This document shows positions 51,662 to 60,865 of a stretch of 64,000 bases of DNA, in pieces. The DNA is taken from the NCBI RefSeq assembly GCF_042663885.1, contig NZ_JBHSXV010000001.1. One strand, written 5' to 3'. The stretch comes from Aquipuribacter hungaricus. Its GTDB lineage: Bacteria; Actinomycetota; Actinomycetes; Actinomycetales; JBBAYJ01. The stretch's first letter is position 1; each line of letters begins with the position of its first letter. Made by a program: the position numbers and the translations under genes. The notes below the pieces were generated by a model, which ran no database searches, was not told where the DNA came from, and saw only the letters and a program-made list of their open reading frames with translations.

Positions 51662-53077
51662 TCAGGCCAGCGGCGGCAGCACCGTGACGTCGGGCCAGTC
51701 GGTCGCCCGCTCCCACAGGGTGCGGGTGGCGGTCTTGCCGGGCGAGGGGGTCACCCAGACGTCGTGCACGGTGATCGGGACCGAGCCCGCGCCGGTCCGG
51801 GCGCCGGACAGCCACATCAGGTAGGCGCTGCCGTCGAAGTCGCCCTCGAGGTAGACGTCGCGCAGCTCCCACTGGCCCAGCGCCCCGGTGCCGTGGCTGT
51901 AGGGCTGGAGGACGAGGCCCTGGTAGTGCAGGTTGCGGGCGTCGAAGCCGTCGATCCGGAGCCGGTGCGGCCCGTTCCAGGCCTGCAGGGCGTCGCCGCC
52001 GATGTGGCCGCTCCCGTCGGTACCGGGCAGCCCCTGGACCTCGTCCATGACGATGTCGCGCACCTGGACGGTGAGGGTGCCGCGCTCGGCCTTGGAGTCG
52101 ATGTTGATGCCCTCCCAGATGTTCGGGCCGGCGCAGCGGAGACCCTCGACGTGGACCGTGCGCGGGGCCTGGGCGGTGGTGTTGCCGTGGATGTACAGGC
52201 AGCGGTTGCGGTCCGCCTCGCCGCCGACGCCCAGGACGTGGCGGGTGCTGTAGTTGATGGTGCCGCCGATGCTCACGACGTTGCGGCCGCCGTTGATCTG
52301 GTAGCCGCCGGCGCCGTCGAGCTCGCCCGCGGGCCACCGGACGAGGACGTCGCGGTCGGCCGGGGCCTTGAGGACGCGGCTGGTGGGGCTGGGCACCCAG
52401 ACCAGGGGGTCGACCAGCGCGGGCGCGCCCCAGGTGGGCTCGGGGGTCGTCGGGACGGGCTTGACGACCCGGCCGGGCTCGGCCGGCTCGGTCGGGCCGC
52501 TCACGCCGACCGGGGCCACGACGATGCCGGAGACCACGGCGGAGTCCGCGGTGGCGGTGAAGTCCAGGTCGAGGGTGCCGTCGAGGACCTCCACCCGGCC
52601 CGTCACGCGGTGCGCCACGTCGTGGCCGGCGACGGCGTGCAGGTCCAGGCCGGACACCAGCGGCCGTCCCTCGGCCGTGGCCGAGAAGACCCGCTTCCCG
52701 TCCGCGGTCCAGTAGGTCTCGGCGCTGAGAACGGTGACGTCGTAGGTACCGGGCAGGACCGGGATGTCGTAGCCCGCGGGGGCGACGCGGCGTGCCTGGA
52801 ACAGCGGGCTCGACGTGGTCCCGGTGACCCTGTCGCCGCTGTAGCTGGTGCGGCCGCCGACGAACCAGCGGTCGGCCTGCCAGAACTCCCCCTCGAAGGT
52901 GCCGGCGACGCCGCCGGAGTTGATTCGCACCGTGGGCTGGACGGCCGGCGGGGTGACCGGCGTGGTGGCGAGCGCGGCGGGTGCGGTGACGGAGGCCCCC
53001 AGGAGCATGCCGAGGGCGACGACGGCGGACCCCAGCAGGGGAGCCGGACCAGGACGACGGGACGGGGAGGTGGGCAT
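51662..53077 (-). CDS. Secreted malectin plus right-handed beta-helix protein
   Basis: 471 residues. Signal peptide (PLLGSAVVALGMLLGASVTAPAALA, cut near 37). Residues 50-200 form a malectin-like, carbohydrate-binding domain (VRINSGGVAGTFEGEFWQAD; SATAEGRPLVSGLDLHAVAG; DFTATADSAVVSGIVV). Residues 280-471 look like a parallel beta-helix (NGGRNVVSIGGTINYS and YLMWLSGARTG-like strands). Could be a polysaccharide-binding or -degrading surface protein. ATG at 53077. Lies alone, convergent with acyl-CoA oxidase. Confidence 0.8.
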   Translation of the reverse strand: MPTSPSRRPGPAPLLGSAVVALGMLLGASVTAPAALATTPVTPPAVQPTVRINSGGVAGTFEGEFWQADRWFVGGRTSYSGDRVTGTTSSPLFQARRVAPAGYDIPVLPGTYDVTVLSAETYWTADGKRVFSATAEGRPLVSGLDLHAVAGHDVAHRVTGRVEVLDGTLDLDFTATADSAVVSGIVVAPVGVSGPTEPAEPGRVVKPVPTTPEPTWGAPALVDPLVWVPSPTSRVLKAPADRDVLVRWPAGELDGAGGYQINGGRNVVSIGGTINYSTRHVLGVGGEADRNRCLYIHGNTTAQAPRTVHVEGLRCAGPNIWEGINIDSKAERGTLTVQVRDIVMDEVQGLPGTDGSGHIGGDALQAWNGPHRLRIDGFDARNLHYQGLVLQPYSHGTGALGQWELRDVYLEGDFDGSAYLMWLSGARTGAGSVPITVHDVWVTPSPGKTATRTLWERATDWPDVTVLPPLA

Positions 53078-53338
53078 GACAGACAGATCGACGTCCGCCG
53101 GAGGCACCCTGAGCGGGGTCCGGCGCCGGCCACGCCCCCGGGCCAGCCCCGGTCGCCGCCCGTGACGCCGGGCACCGGGCGGCAGCCCCCGCACGGACGA
53201 GAGGGGCCCGCGCCCGGCACGCACCGTCCGTCGTGCCCGGTCCGCCCGGTCTGTCCGCGCCAGCCGGTCACGCCCCGTGCTCTCCGGGGGCCGCGCGGCC
53301 GGGAAGACCCTGTACCGACGGGGCTCGCGGTGGCCCGG

Positions 53339-54288
53339 TCAGCCGGTGCCGTGACGGCGCGTGAGCGCGACACCGCCGAGCACGAGCACCACACCGGCCA
53401 GCGCCCCCGGCTCGATGGCCTCGTCGAGCAGGAGCGCACCGAGCACGAGGGCGACGACGGGCAGCAGGTACGCCACCCCGGCCGCGACGACCGGCCCGTC
53501 GTCGCGGACCAGCCGGTACAGCAGCACGTACGCGGCACCGGTGCCGCCCAGCCCGAGCACCGCCAGCGCGACCACCGCCCCCCACGGCAGCGCCGCCCCG
53601 TCCGGGACCTCGACCGGTCGCGACAGCAGCCACGGCACCCCCGGGAGCAGCAGCGCCGTCGCGACGAGCAGCTGGCACGCGGCGAGCGCGGTCCCCGGCA
53701 GCCCGCGCGAGGTGAGCCGGGCCGCCACGTGCACGTAGCCGACGCCGTAGGAGGCCGCCCCGGCGAGGGCGAGCAGGGAGCCGACGAGCGTCCCGGCGGG
53801 GTCCTGCCAGGGGGCGAGCACGAGCACCGCCCCGGCCAGGCCGACGAGCAGCCCCGCGACCTGGGCCGCCGAGGTGCGCCGCTGGTAGCGCGTGACCAGG
53901 GCCGCGGCGAGCGTCCACAGCGGCGTGGTGGCGTTGAGCGCGCCCGCGCGGCCGGAGGGGATGCTCTGCTGCGCCAGCGCGAACAGGGTGAACGGCACGA
54001 CCGTCGCCAGCAGGGCCGCGACGACGAGCGGGCCGAGCAGCGAGCGGTCGGCGAGCAGCGGCCGGACGCGACCGGCGCCGACGACGGCCACCAGGAGCCC
54101 GGCACCGAGCACGAGCCGCCCGGCCGTCACCTGCAGCGGCGAGAACGCCTCCAGCGCCAGGGCGATCCACAGGTAGCTGCTGCCCCACAGCAGCGCCAGG
54201 GCGCCCAGCCGGAGCAGGCCGGCGGGTCCCGGCGACGCGGGCGCCCCGACGGGCGCGCCCGCGCTCAGCAGGTCCGCCCGGTGCTCAC
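53339..54288 (-). CDS. EamA/DMT transporter; apparent 1-base frameshift near 54272
   Basis: About 315 residues if repaired, ten helices. The clear frame from GTG 54130 begins inside helix 2 (TAGRLVLGAGLLVAV), but the same frame stays open upstream and codes the first EamA helix (LALLWGSSYLWIALAL) without any ATG, GTG or TTG. A GTG at 54288, which overlaps the upstream stop (GTGA), reaches that frame if one base is added near 54272. A CTG start at 54268 is the alternative. Substrate unknown. Confidence 0.7.
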
Positions 54289-55401
54289 CCGCCGATCATG
54301 CCGAGCAGCAGCGGGAGCGGCGCGAGGCACGCGGCGGCGCCGGCGACGGACGCGCGCGCCCGGCGGACCCGGCGGGCGGCGCGGGCCCGGGCACCGAGCA
54401 GGCTCGACCGCGGCGCGGTCCTCCTCGCGGCGCCGGAGCCGGGCGGCCGCCCCGGCGGGGGCGCCGTCCTCGGCGGGCCACGTCGAGCGGCGGGCGGCGG
54501 TCGCGGCCAGCCGGTGGACGTCCGCCTGGGCCAGCACGGTGGGCAGGCCGCGCAGCCAGGCGCGCAGGTGCTCCACGCGGACGACCTCGACCCCGGCGGG
54601 CAGGCCGCGCGCCCGGACGGCCCGGGTGCCCACGGCGACGACCACGCCGCGCACCGGCACCGGCGCACGGGTGGACCGGGCGTCGGCCTCGCGGAGCGCG
54701 TGCGCCACGGCGGCGGTCTGGCGGGCGAGCAGCCGCACGTGGGTGACGGGGCGGCCACCGGCGCGCGCGAGGCTGCCGGCGATCCGGAGGTCCTCGCCAG
54801 GGTGGGCGGCGGTGCGCAGGACGACGACGCCTCCGGGACCGACGAGCAGGTGGTCCAGCCACTCCCGCCCGGCCGTGGGCACGGCGTGGAGCACGTGCCA
54901 GCCGCCGCCGGCGCCGACCAGGGCCGCACCGACCTGCTGCTGGCCGAGCAGCGCCTGGTGGGTGTGCCGCAGCGCGGGGCCGAGGGGGTCGCGCCCGGTC
55001 GCCGGGCGGCGGGGGGCGCGGGGGACGGCGGCGGCGCGGGCCGCGAGCGCGCGGGCCAGGTGCTCGCCGGGGAGCCGGTCGTGCAGGTCCTCGGGGACGG
55101 CGTCCGGGTCGGGCCGGCGGGCGGTCGGCGGGACAGCGTCGGCAAGGGGTCCGCGGGGGGCGGGGACGGCGCGGGCGAAGGAGGCGACCGGGCGGCGCAG
55201 CGCGCTGGTGGCGGCGACCCAGGAGTCGACGGCGGCCTGCACCTCGGCGGCCGCGCCGGGGGCGGGGTCCAGCAGGCGGGTGGCCCCGGTGCGCAGGTCG
55301 TACCAGCCCAGGCGGCGTCCGTCGGTGCCGCGGACGACGAGGCGCCCGTCGGCGTCGGGCGAGGGGCGGAGCGTCGTCGCCGTGCCGGTCGCGGTCACCA
55401 T
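54285..55401 (-). CDS. NERD-domain protein with C-terminal membrane segment; frameshift near 54408
   Basis: About 372 residues if repaired. The NERD core (nuclease-related domain) reads VGAALVGAGGGWHVLHAVPT, REWLDHLLVGPGGVVVLRT and later VVVAVGTRAVRARGLP. The apparent frame continues to 54265, but after about 54408 its codon third positions drop to about 73% G+C, while the neighbouring frame, ending SVAGAAACLAPLPLLLGMIGG and TGA at 54285, has almost all G/C. A single extra base fits. Predicted membrane-linked nuclease-like protein, function unknown. Confidence 0.75.
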
Positions 55402-55527
55402 GCGGGGTGCATCGGCACGGGCACGCCCGAGCCTGAGCCGGTCCGGGCGCGCCGGGACCCGGTGCCTCCGCCCTGCCGCCCCGTGCCCCCGGTCCCCCGG
55501 GACCTGGGCACCCCGGGCCGCGGTGCG

Positions 55528-57027
55528 TCAGTCCCCGTCGGCGTCCTCGTCCGGGCGGGCGGGGCGCCAGGTCTGCCCGCCGTAGCTGCCGAACAGCCGG
55601 GCCGCGGCCACCCGCAGGGCCAGCGAGTACGTCGGGTACGGCGCGACCGTCTGCGCGAGCCGGGCCGCCAGCATCCCCGTGCGCACGGCCAGGGCGCCGG
55701 TCCCGGCGAGCTCCCCGCCGTGGGGGCACACCGCGGTGAGCCCGACGACGCGGTCGAGGACGGCGGGCCCGCCCAGGCGGCCCGGGGCGACGACGAGCTT
55801 GACGTAGCCGTCGGTGTCGGAGCTGGTGCGCGAGCGGTCGGTCTCCGCCATGGTCACCACCGCGACCCGGGCCCGCCGCCCCCACCGCTCGTGGGCCTCG
55901 GCCTCCGTCAGGCCGACCCGGCCGACCTCGGGGTCGGTGAACGTCACCCACGGCACGACCCGGTCGTCCCACGGCACGAGGCCGCCCAGGACGCCGGGCA
56001 GCCGGACCGAGCGGGCGAAGGCGTTCGCGGCGGCCAGCCGGCCCTGCGCGTCCCCGACGTGGGTCAGCTGCAGCGGGCTCGTGCAGTCCCCGGCCGCGAG
56101 CACCCCGGCGGCGGTGGTGCGCAGGTAGGCGTCGGTGACCACGCGGCCCGCCCGGTCGGTCTCCACGCCGACGGCGTCCAGGCCCAGGCCCGACGTCGCG
56201 GGACGGCGCCCGGCGGCGACGAGCAGGTGCGAGCCGGTGACGGAGGTGCCGTCGGACAGCGTGAGGACCGGCCCGTCGGCCGTGGTGGCGACGGAGGTGA
56301 CGCTCGTCGACGTGCGGACGTCCACCCCCTGCCGGCGCAGCACGGCCGTGACGACGGCGGACGCCTCGGGCTCCTCCCTGCCGAGCAGGCGCGCGGCCCC
56401 CTCGACGAGGGTGACGTCGCTGCCGAGCCCCCGGAACGCCTGCGCCAGCTCCACGCCGATCGGGCCGCCGCCCATGACGAGCAGGTGGCGGGGCTGCTCG
56501 ACGAGCCCGAACACGGTGCGGTTGGTGAGCGGGTCCGCCTCGGCGAGCCCCGGCACGGGCGGCAGCGCGGCGTGCGCACCGACGGCCAGCACGACGCGGC
56601 GGGCGGTGACGGGCGTGCCGGAGACGTCCAGCGCGAGGAGCCCGTCGGCCTGCACCCCGGTGAAGCGCGCCCAGCCGTGGAGCAGGTCGATCCCCTCCGA
56701 GGCGAGCTGCTCCGGCGACTCGTCGTGCTCCACCTCGGCGACGACCGAGCGCACGTGCGCCATGACGGCCGGGAAGTCGACCGGGCCGACCTCGCCCACC
56801 CCGAAGCGGCGACCGTCCCGGGCGCGGGAGACCCGGTGGGCGACGTCGAGCAGGGTCTTGCTGGGGACGCAGCCGTAGTGCGTGCAGTCGCCGCCGGTGC
56901 GCGCCGTCTCCACCATGCCGACGCGGCGGCTGCCCGGGCGGGCGGCCCGGGCGGCACCGAGGCCGGTCGCCCCCGCCCCGACGACGAGCAGGTCGAAGGG
57001 CCGGTCGGCACGCGCGCGGGGGCTCAC
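55528..57027 (-). CDS. NAD(P)/FAD-dependent disulfide oxidoreductase (mercuric reductase-like), copy 3
   Basis: 499 residues. FAD motif VVGAGATGLGAARAARPG, disulfide GGDCTHYGCVPSKTLL, NAD(P) motif VMGGGPIGVELAQAFRGLG, FAD AAGDCTSPLQLTHVG, and dimer domain. The C terminus has APYPTYSLAL, so Tyr replaces the lipoamide dehydrogenase His. It lacks the N-terminal HMA domain and the vicinal Cys pair of MerA, so it is not expected to reduce mercury. GTG 57027 preferred over 57045. Divergent from the S51 gene. Confidence 0.87.
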   Translation of the reverse strand: MSPRARADRPFDLLVVGAGATGLGAARAARPGSRRVGMVETARTGGDCTHYGCVPSKTLLDVAHRVSRARDGRRFGVGEVGPVDFPAVMAHVRSVVAEVEHDESPEQLASEGIDLLHGWARFTGVQADGLLALDVSGTPVTARRVVLAVGAHAALPPVPGLAEADPLTNRTVFGLVEQPRHLLVMGGGPIGVELAQAFRGLGSDVTLVEGAARLLGREEPEASAVVTAVLRRQGVDVRTSTSVTSVATTADGPVLTLSDGTSVTGSHLLVAAGRRPATSGLGLDAVGVETDRAGRVVTDAYLRTTAAGVLAAGDCTSPLQLTHVGDAQGRLAAANAFARSVRLPGVLGGLVPWDDRVVPWVTFTDPEVGRVGLTEAEAHERWGRRARVAVVTMAETDRSRTSSDTDGYVKLVVAPGRLGGPAVLDRVVGLTAVCPHGGELAGTGALAVRTGMLAARLAQTVAPYPTYSLALRVAAARLFGSYGGQTWRPARPDEDADGD

Positions 57028-57082
57028 CGGCCCATGGTCGCGCACCCTGGACCCCCGCCGGCGGACGCACGAGGATACCCGG

Positions 57083-57817
57083 GTGGCGGAGGCGGCGGTG
57101 CACCTGGTGGGCGGCGGCTGGGACGAGGAGGCCCGGGACGAGGTCTACGGCCCGTTCCTCGCCGAGGCCGGCCCCGGCGCGACGGTGGCCTGCGTCGTCC
57201 TCGACGAGGGCGACGGCGCCGGGCGCGCCGAGCGGTGGCGCGACGTGCTCGGTCGCAGCGGGGACTGCCGGGTCCGGCCGGTGCTCGTGCCCGAGGGCGG
57301 CGTCCTGGACGTGGCCGCGCTCGGGGGCGCCGACGCCCTGCTCGTCTCCGGGGGGCTGACGCCCGCGTACGCCGCCGCGCTGGCGCCGGTCGCGGACCGG
57401 CTGCGGGCGTGGTGCCGCGGGCGGCCCTACCTCGGCTTCTCGGCCGGCGCGGCGGTCGCGGCGGGCCGTGCGCTCGTCGGCGGCTGGCGGCTGGACGGGC
57501 GGGCCGTGTGCCCCGAGGACGCCGCCGAGGACCTCGACGGGCTGTCCGTCGTCGACGGCCTGGGGCTGGTGCCGTTCGCGCTCGACGTCCACGCCGCGCA
57601 GTGGGGGACGCTCGCCCGGCTCGTCGCCGCGGTCGGCTCCGGCGCGGTCGGCGGCGGGGTGGCCCTCGACGAGGGGACCGCCCTGCGGGTGGCCGGTGCG
57701 GCCCTGTCGGTCCGCGGCGCGGGGGCCGCGCACGTGGTGCGGGCGTCCCCGGAGGGTGTCCACGTCCGCAGCATCACCGCCGGAGGGCTGGTTCCCGCAG
57801 CGCTGCTCGACCCGTAG
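57083..57817 (+). CDS. Peptidase S51/cyanophycinase-like protein
   Basis: 244 residues. LVGGGWDEEARDEVYGPFL at the start, SGGLTPAYAAAL, and the nucleophile elbow YLGFSAGAAVAA (Ser) typical of the class I glutamine amidotransferase-like S51 fold. The catalytic His is expected further on, near the DVHAAQWGTL stretch. May cleave dipeptides such as aspartyl peptides or cyanophycin-like material; substrate unknown. GATACCC lies just before the GTG. A tandem repeat crosses the stop. Confidence 0.8.
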   Translation: MAEAAVHLVGGGWDEEARDEVYGPFLAEAGPGATVACVVLDEGDGAGRAERWRDVLGRSGDCRVRPVLVPEGGVLDVAALGGADALLVSGGLTPAYAAALAPVADRLRAWCRGRPYLGFSAGAAVAAGRALVGGWRLDGRAVCPEDAAEDLDGLSVVDGLGLVPFALDVHAAQWGTLARLVAAVGSGAVGGGVALDEGTALRVAGAALSVRGAGAAHVVRASPEGVHVRSITAGGLVPAALLDP

Positions 57818-57849
57818 CGCTGCTCGACCCGTAGCGCTGCCCGACCCGC
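57799..57849. repeat. 17-bp tandem repeat x3 across the S51 stop codon
   Basis: agcgctgctcgacccgt at 57799-57815 and 57816-57832, then a changed copy at 57833-57849. The TAG stop is at 57815-57817. A 17-bp period is out of frame, so no second stop is made. Confidence 0.75.
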
Positions 57850-57867
57850 CGGGGCGTCCCCCGGCGG
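57846..57867. terminator. Terminator between the S51 and M23 genes
   Basis: 9-bp perfect arms (57846-57854, 57859-57867) around cgtc, between convergent stops. Confidence 0.6.
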
Positions 57868-57876
57868 ACCCAGGGA

Positions 57877-58958
57877 TCAGATGAAGCCGGCGGGGTCGAC
57901 GTCCTGGCCGTCGATGCGCACCTCGAAGTGCAGGTGGCAGCCGGTCGACAGGCCGGTCGTGCCGACGTAGCCGATGACCTGGCCCTGCGTGACGGGGCCG
58001 CTGGTGACGGCGTACTCCGACAGGTGGGCGTAGGCCGTGCTGAGGTCGCCGACCGGCGAGGGGCCGTGGCGCACGACGATGATGTTGCCGTAGCTGCCGT
58101 CCCACTTGGCCGACTGGACGACACCGTCGGCCGCGGCGATGACCGGGGTGCCGCAGCCGACGCTGATGTCCATGCCGCGGTGGAACTTCCGCACCCCGTA
58201 GACGGGGTGGATGCGCCAGCCGTAGGCGGACTGCCGGCCGGGGGTCGGGGTGACGAGGATGCCGTCGCTGCCCGGGGGGGCCGCGACCGGACCCTCCTCC
58301 GTGGCGGTGCCGGCAGCGGCCGCGCCCGTGCTGCTGCGGGACGCCTCGGCGGCCTTGCGGGCCTCCTCCAGCGCGGCCTGGCGCTGGGCCTCGGCCTCGG
58401 CGACCGCGAGGACGTCCTGGGCACCGGCGAGGCGGGCCTCGATCTCGGTGCGCTTCTGCGTGAGGTCGGCCTGGAGCGCCTGGACGGCCTGGAGCTCGGC
58501 CGTCTCGGCGTCGCGGAGCCGGTCCAGCTCGGCCTGCGCGTCGCGGACGTCGCCGAGGGTCACCGCGCGGCGCTCGGCGACCATGCCGAGCAGCGTCGTG
58601 GAGTCCGACAGGGCGGTGCCGCCGCTGGCGAGCAGGGACAGCTGCGGGTCGACGCCGCCGCTCTTGTAGGTCTGGACGGCGAGGGCGACGACCTGCTGCT
58701 CGAGCGAGGCGACGAGCGTGGCCTGGCTGGCGGAGCGGGCCTGTGCCGCGGCGACCTGGTTCTGCTGGGCGGCCAGGCGGGCCTCGACGTCGCGGTACTC
58801 CGCGGAGGCGGCCTCGACCTCGGCGCCGAGTGGGCGACCTGCTGGCGGGCGCCCTCGACGTCAGGGGGCGTCGTCGCCTGGGCGGTGGGGGCCAGCATGG
58901 CGACGGCGACGACGCCGGTGGCCACGAGCGACAGGCGGCGGGGCAGGCGGGTGCGCAC
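57877..58958 (-). pseudogene. M23 (LytM) endopeptidase with coiled coil, interrupted near 58825
   Basis: About 360 residues if repaired. A signal peptide (LSLVATGVVAVAMLAPTAQA) starts at GTG 58958; a long Ala/Glu/Gln coiled coil follows to about 230, and the M23 domain has RKFHRGMDISVGCG and GCHLHFEVR (zinc ligands). The frame breaks after VEGARQQVAHS; from EVEAASAEYRD on, the correct sequence lies in the next frame without a start codon, and one added base within 58824-58826 joins the parts. GAGGAGCACGTCC is the ribosome-binding site. Probably activates or cuts septal peptidoglycan with its neighbour. Confidence 0.85.
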
Positions 58959-59008
58959 GGACGTGCTCCTCGGTCTCGGGGCTGCGGGTCTGGGGCGGCG
59001 GGTGGGCC

Positions 59009-60169
59009 TCAGAGCCGGGTACCTGCGGTGTAGGGCAGGTACTGCAGCGACTGGATCTTGACGACGTCGCCGGCGGACGGGGCGGCGATCATCTTGCCGC
59101 CGCCCAGGTAGATGCCGACGTGGCTGATGGGGGAGAAGCTGAAGACGAGGTCCCCGGCGCGCAGGTCGCCCTCGGAGACCCGCGTGCCGACCCCGGCCTG
59201 CGAGCGCGAGGAGTGCGGCAGGGAGACGCCGGCCTTGGCCCAGGAGGCCATGGTGAAGCCGGAGCAGTCGTAGGCGTTCGGCCCGGAGGCGCCCCAGACG
59301 TAGGGCTTGCCCAGCTGGGAGCAGGCGAAGGCGAGGACGGTGGCGACCCGGTCGGTCGGGACGTCCACGGAGACACCGCCGCAGCTCATGGTGCCGGCGG
59401 AGGCGGCGGGCGCCTGCCCGGCGGCGGGGGCACCGGCGGGAGCACCGGCGGGGGCGGCAGCGCGGGTCCCGGCGGCGGCGGTGCTGCCGGCGGCCACGGC
59501 GGTGCCGGCGACCGCGGGGCCGGCGGCGAGGGCCTGGGCGGCCTCGGCGGCCTGGCGGGAGCGGGTGGCCTCCTCGGCGGCGGCGACGCGGGCGGCCTCG
59601 ATCCGGGCGGCCTCGGCCTCGGCGGCGGCGAGGACGTCCTCGGCACCGGCCAGGCGGGCCTCGATCGCGGTCTTCTGCCCGGCCAGGTCGGCCTCCATGG
59701 CCGCGACCTGCTCGAGCTCGACGGCGGCGGCGGCCTGCAGGGCCTCGAGGTCGTCGGTGGCCTCCTTGAGGTCGCTGAGGCTGACGGAGCGGCGCTCGGC
59801 CATGACGGTCAGCGTGCTGGTGGACGTCGCGTAGCTGCCGACGCTGCCGACGAGGGCCACAAGTTGCGGGTCGACGCCGCCGCGCTTGTACGTCTCGACC
59901 GCCAGGGCACCGAGCTCGTCCTGCATGGCCTCGACCGCGGTGGCCTGGCTGGCGACGCGGGCCTGGGCGGCGGCCACGTGCTGCTTCTGGGCCTCGGTCT
60001 GCACCCGCGCCTCGTTGTACGCCTCGGCGGCGACCTCGACCTCGCGACCGAGCTCCTGCACCTCTGCGCGGGCGTCCTCGACGTCGGAGGCCTGGGCTGC
60101 GGGCGCCACGAGGGTCACGGCCATCACGGTCGCGGCTGCGAGCGCGCAGCGGGAGAGCATCGGGTGCAA
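59009..60169 (-). CDS. NlpC/P60 peptidoglycan hydrolase with coiled coil (RipA-like)
   Basis: 386 residues. Signal peptide (ALAAATVMAVTLVAPAAQAS), coiled coil (about 35-205, DVEDARAEVQELGREVEV, ETYKRGGVDPQL), an Ala/Pro/Gly linker, and an NlpC/P60 domain with Cys in YDCSGFTMASW, His in ISHVGIYLGG and the third residue near DVVKIQ. Cleaves D-Glu-mDAP bonds in cell separation. The TTG at 60169 is chosen since GGAGGAACCCCC is well spaced for it and not for the ATG at 60160. Paralogous coiled coil with the M23 neighbour; they form an operon (50-base gap). Confidence 0.9.
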   Translation of the reverse strand: MHPMLSRCALAAATVMAVTLVAPAAQASDVEDARAEVQELGREVEVAAEAYNEARVQTEAQKQHVAAAQARVASQATAVEAMQDELGALAVETYKRGGVDPQLVALVGSVGSYATSTSTLTVMAERRSVSLSDLKEATDDLEALQAAAAVELEQVAAMEADLAGQKTAIEARLAGAEDVLAAAEAEAARIEAARVAAAEEATRSRQAAEAAQALAAGPAVAGTAVAAGSTAAAGTRAAAPAGAPAGAPAAGQAPAASAGTMSCGGVSVDVPTDRVATVLAFACSQLGKPYVWGASGPNAYDCSGFTMASWAKAGVSLPHSSRSQAGVGTRVSEGDLRAGDLVFSFSPISHVGIYLGGGKMIAAPSAGDVVKIQSLQYLPYTAGTRL

Positions 60170-60865
60170 GGGGGTTCCTCCGGGCAGGGCGGGGCCAGGT
60201 CCGGGAGGAGCGACCGGGCTGGTCCATGTGTCGGGCGGGGCGGCTCGGGGAGCGCAGTGCATAACGAACTGGTCACGGACGATACCCCAGCGCGCTCCGG
60301 AGGGAAGGGGTACCTGGGGACGACGGCCGCCGTCCACCAGGGGGCCTGCCCCCCGTCCCACCTGCAGGAGCCCCCTGACGAGCCTGCCCGGGGGGCTCGC
60401 TCGGGCCTCCGACGGAAGGCCCCGGAGGGGGGCCGCGGCGTGCTGGACTGGCACGCCGGACCGCCGCGCCCGAGAGTCACGGTAAGTGTCATGGCTGTCT
60501 CTGACGGTGGGAGGTCTGCCGCACGGTGGCTCCACGCGGGACGGCGGGCCGCGGGGCCGGGGGTGCGACGACGTGCCTGATGGGCGAAGGGTGCAGCCCA
60601 CCTCGGCTCCCACCGGGCGGCGAGGGCCCTGTCCTGTCCTCCGGTGCCCGACGGGTGTGACCCAGACAGCCGACTTCCTGTGGACGACGGCGCGCACCGG
60701 GGCGCCGGGCGTCCTGGGGGCCGCCGCCCGACGCCGCCGGGCCGGCTCTCCCCCTCGGTCATGGCTCGGCGTTCCTTCCGCGCCGGTCCCCGTGGTCGGC
60801 CGGACGGCCTTGAGCCGGCCGCCGTGTGAGATATGCCCCACGCGAGGGGGCGCCCGCCGGGCCGG
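60170..60865 (-). other. Long intergenic leader upstream of the cell-wall hydrolase pair
   Basis: A 696-base stretch without a credible gene; longer frames have poor third-position bias. It contains several GC hairpins (for example 60368-60375 with 60391-60398; gacggccgccgtc near 60321) and one AT-richer island (60256-60290) with possible MtrA-like half-sites. It likely holds the promoter and a structured leader for the minus-strand NlpC/P60-M23 operon. No c-di-AMP (ydaO) riboswitch signature was found. Confidence 0.6.
60261..60286 (-). promoter_or_regulatory. Candidate MtrA-like direct repeats
   Basis: ataac (60261), gtcac (60272) and atacc (60282) at 10-11 nt spacing, about 92 nt upstream of the TTG start. 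MtrA in actinobacteria binds spaced GTMAY-type half-sites and controls NlpC/P60 and M23 hydrolases. The match is loose. Confidence 0.3.

Noticed and set aside
60124..60762. A 212-codon minus-strand frame with a possible ribosome-binding site before ATG 60762
   Set aside because: Third-position G+C falls after about 14 codons, it overlaps the NlpC/P60 start, and the protein looks random.
60793..60813. Second sigma-28-like site (TCAAGGCC and GCCGACCA on the minus strand)
   Set aside because: The spacer is only 5 nt instead of 11-13, so it cannot act as a promoter of this class.
60170..60865. Possible c-di-AMP (ydaO) riboswitch before the NlpC/P60 gene
   Set aside because: The conserved ydaO segments (GGGTGAATC type, CCGAATCCGTCAGCTAACC type) are absent on the minus strand; only generic GC hairpins are present.
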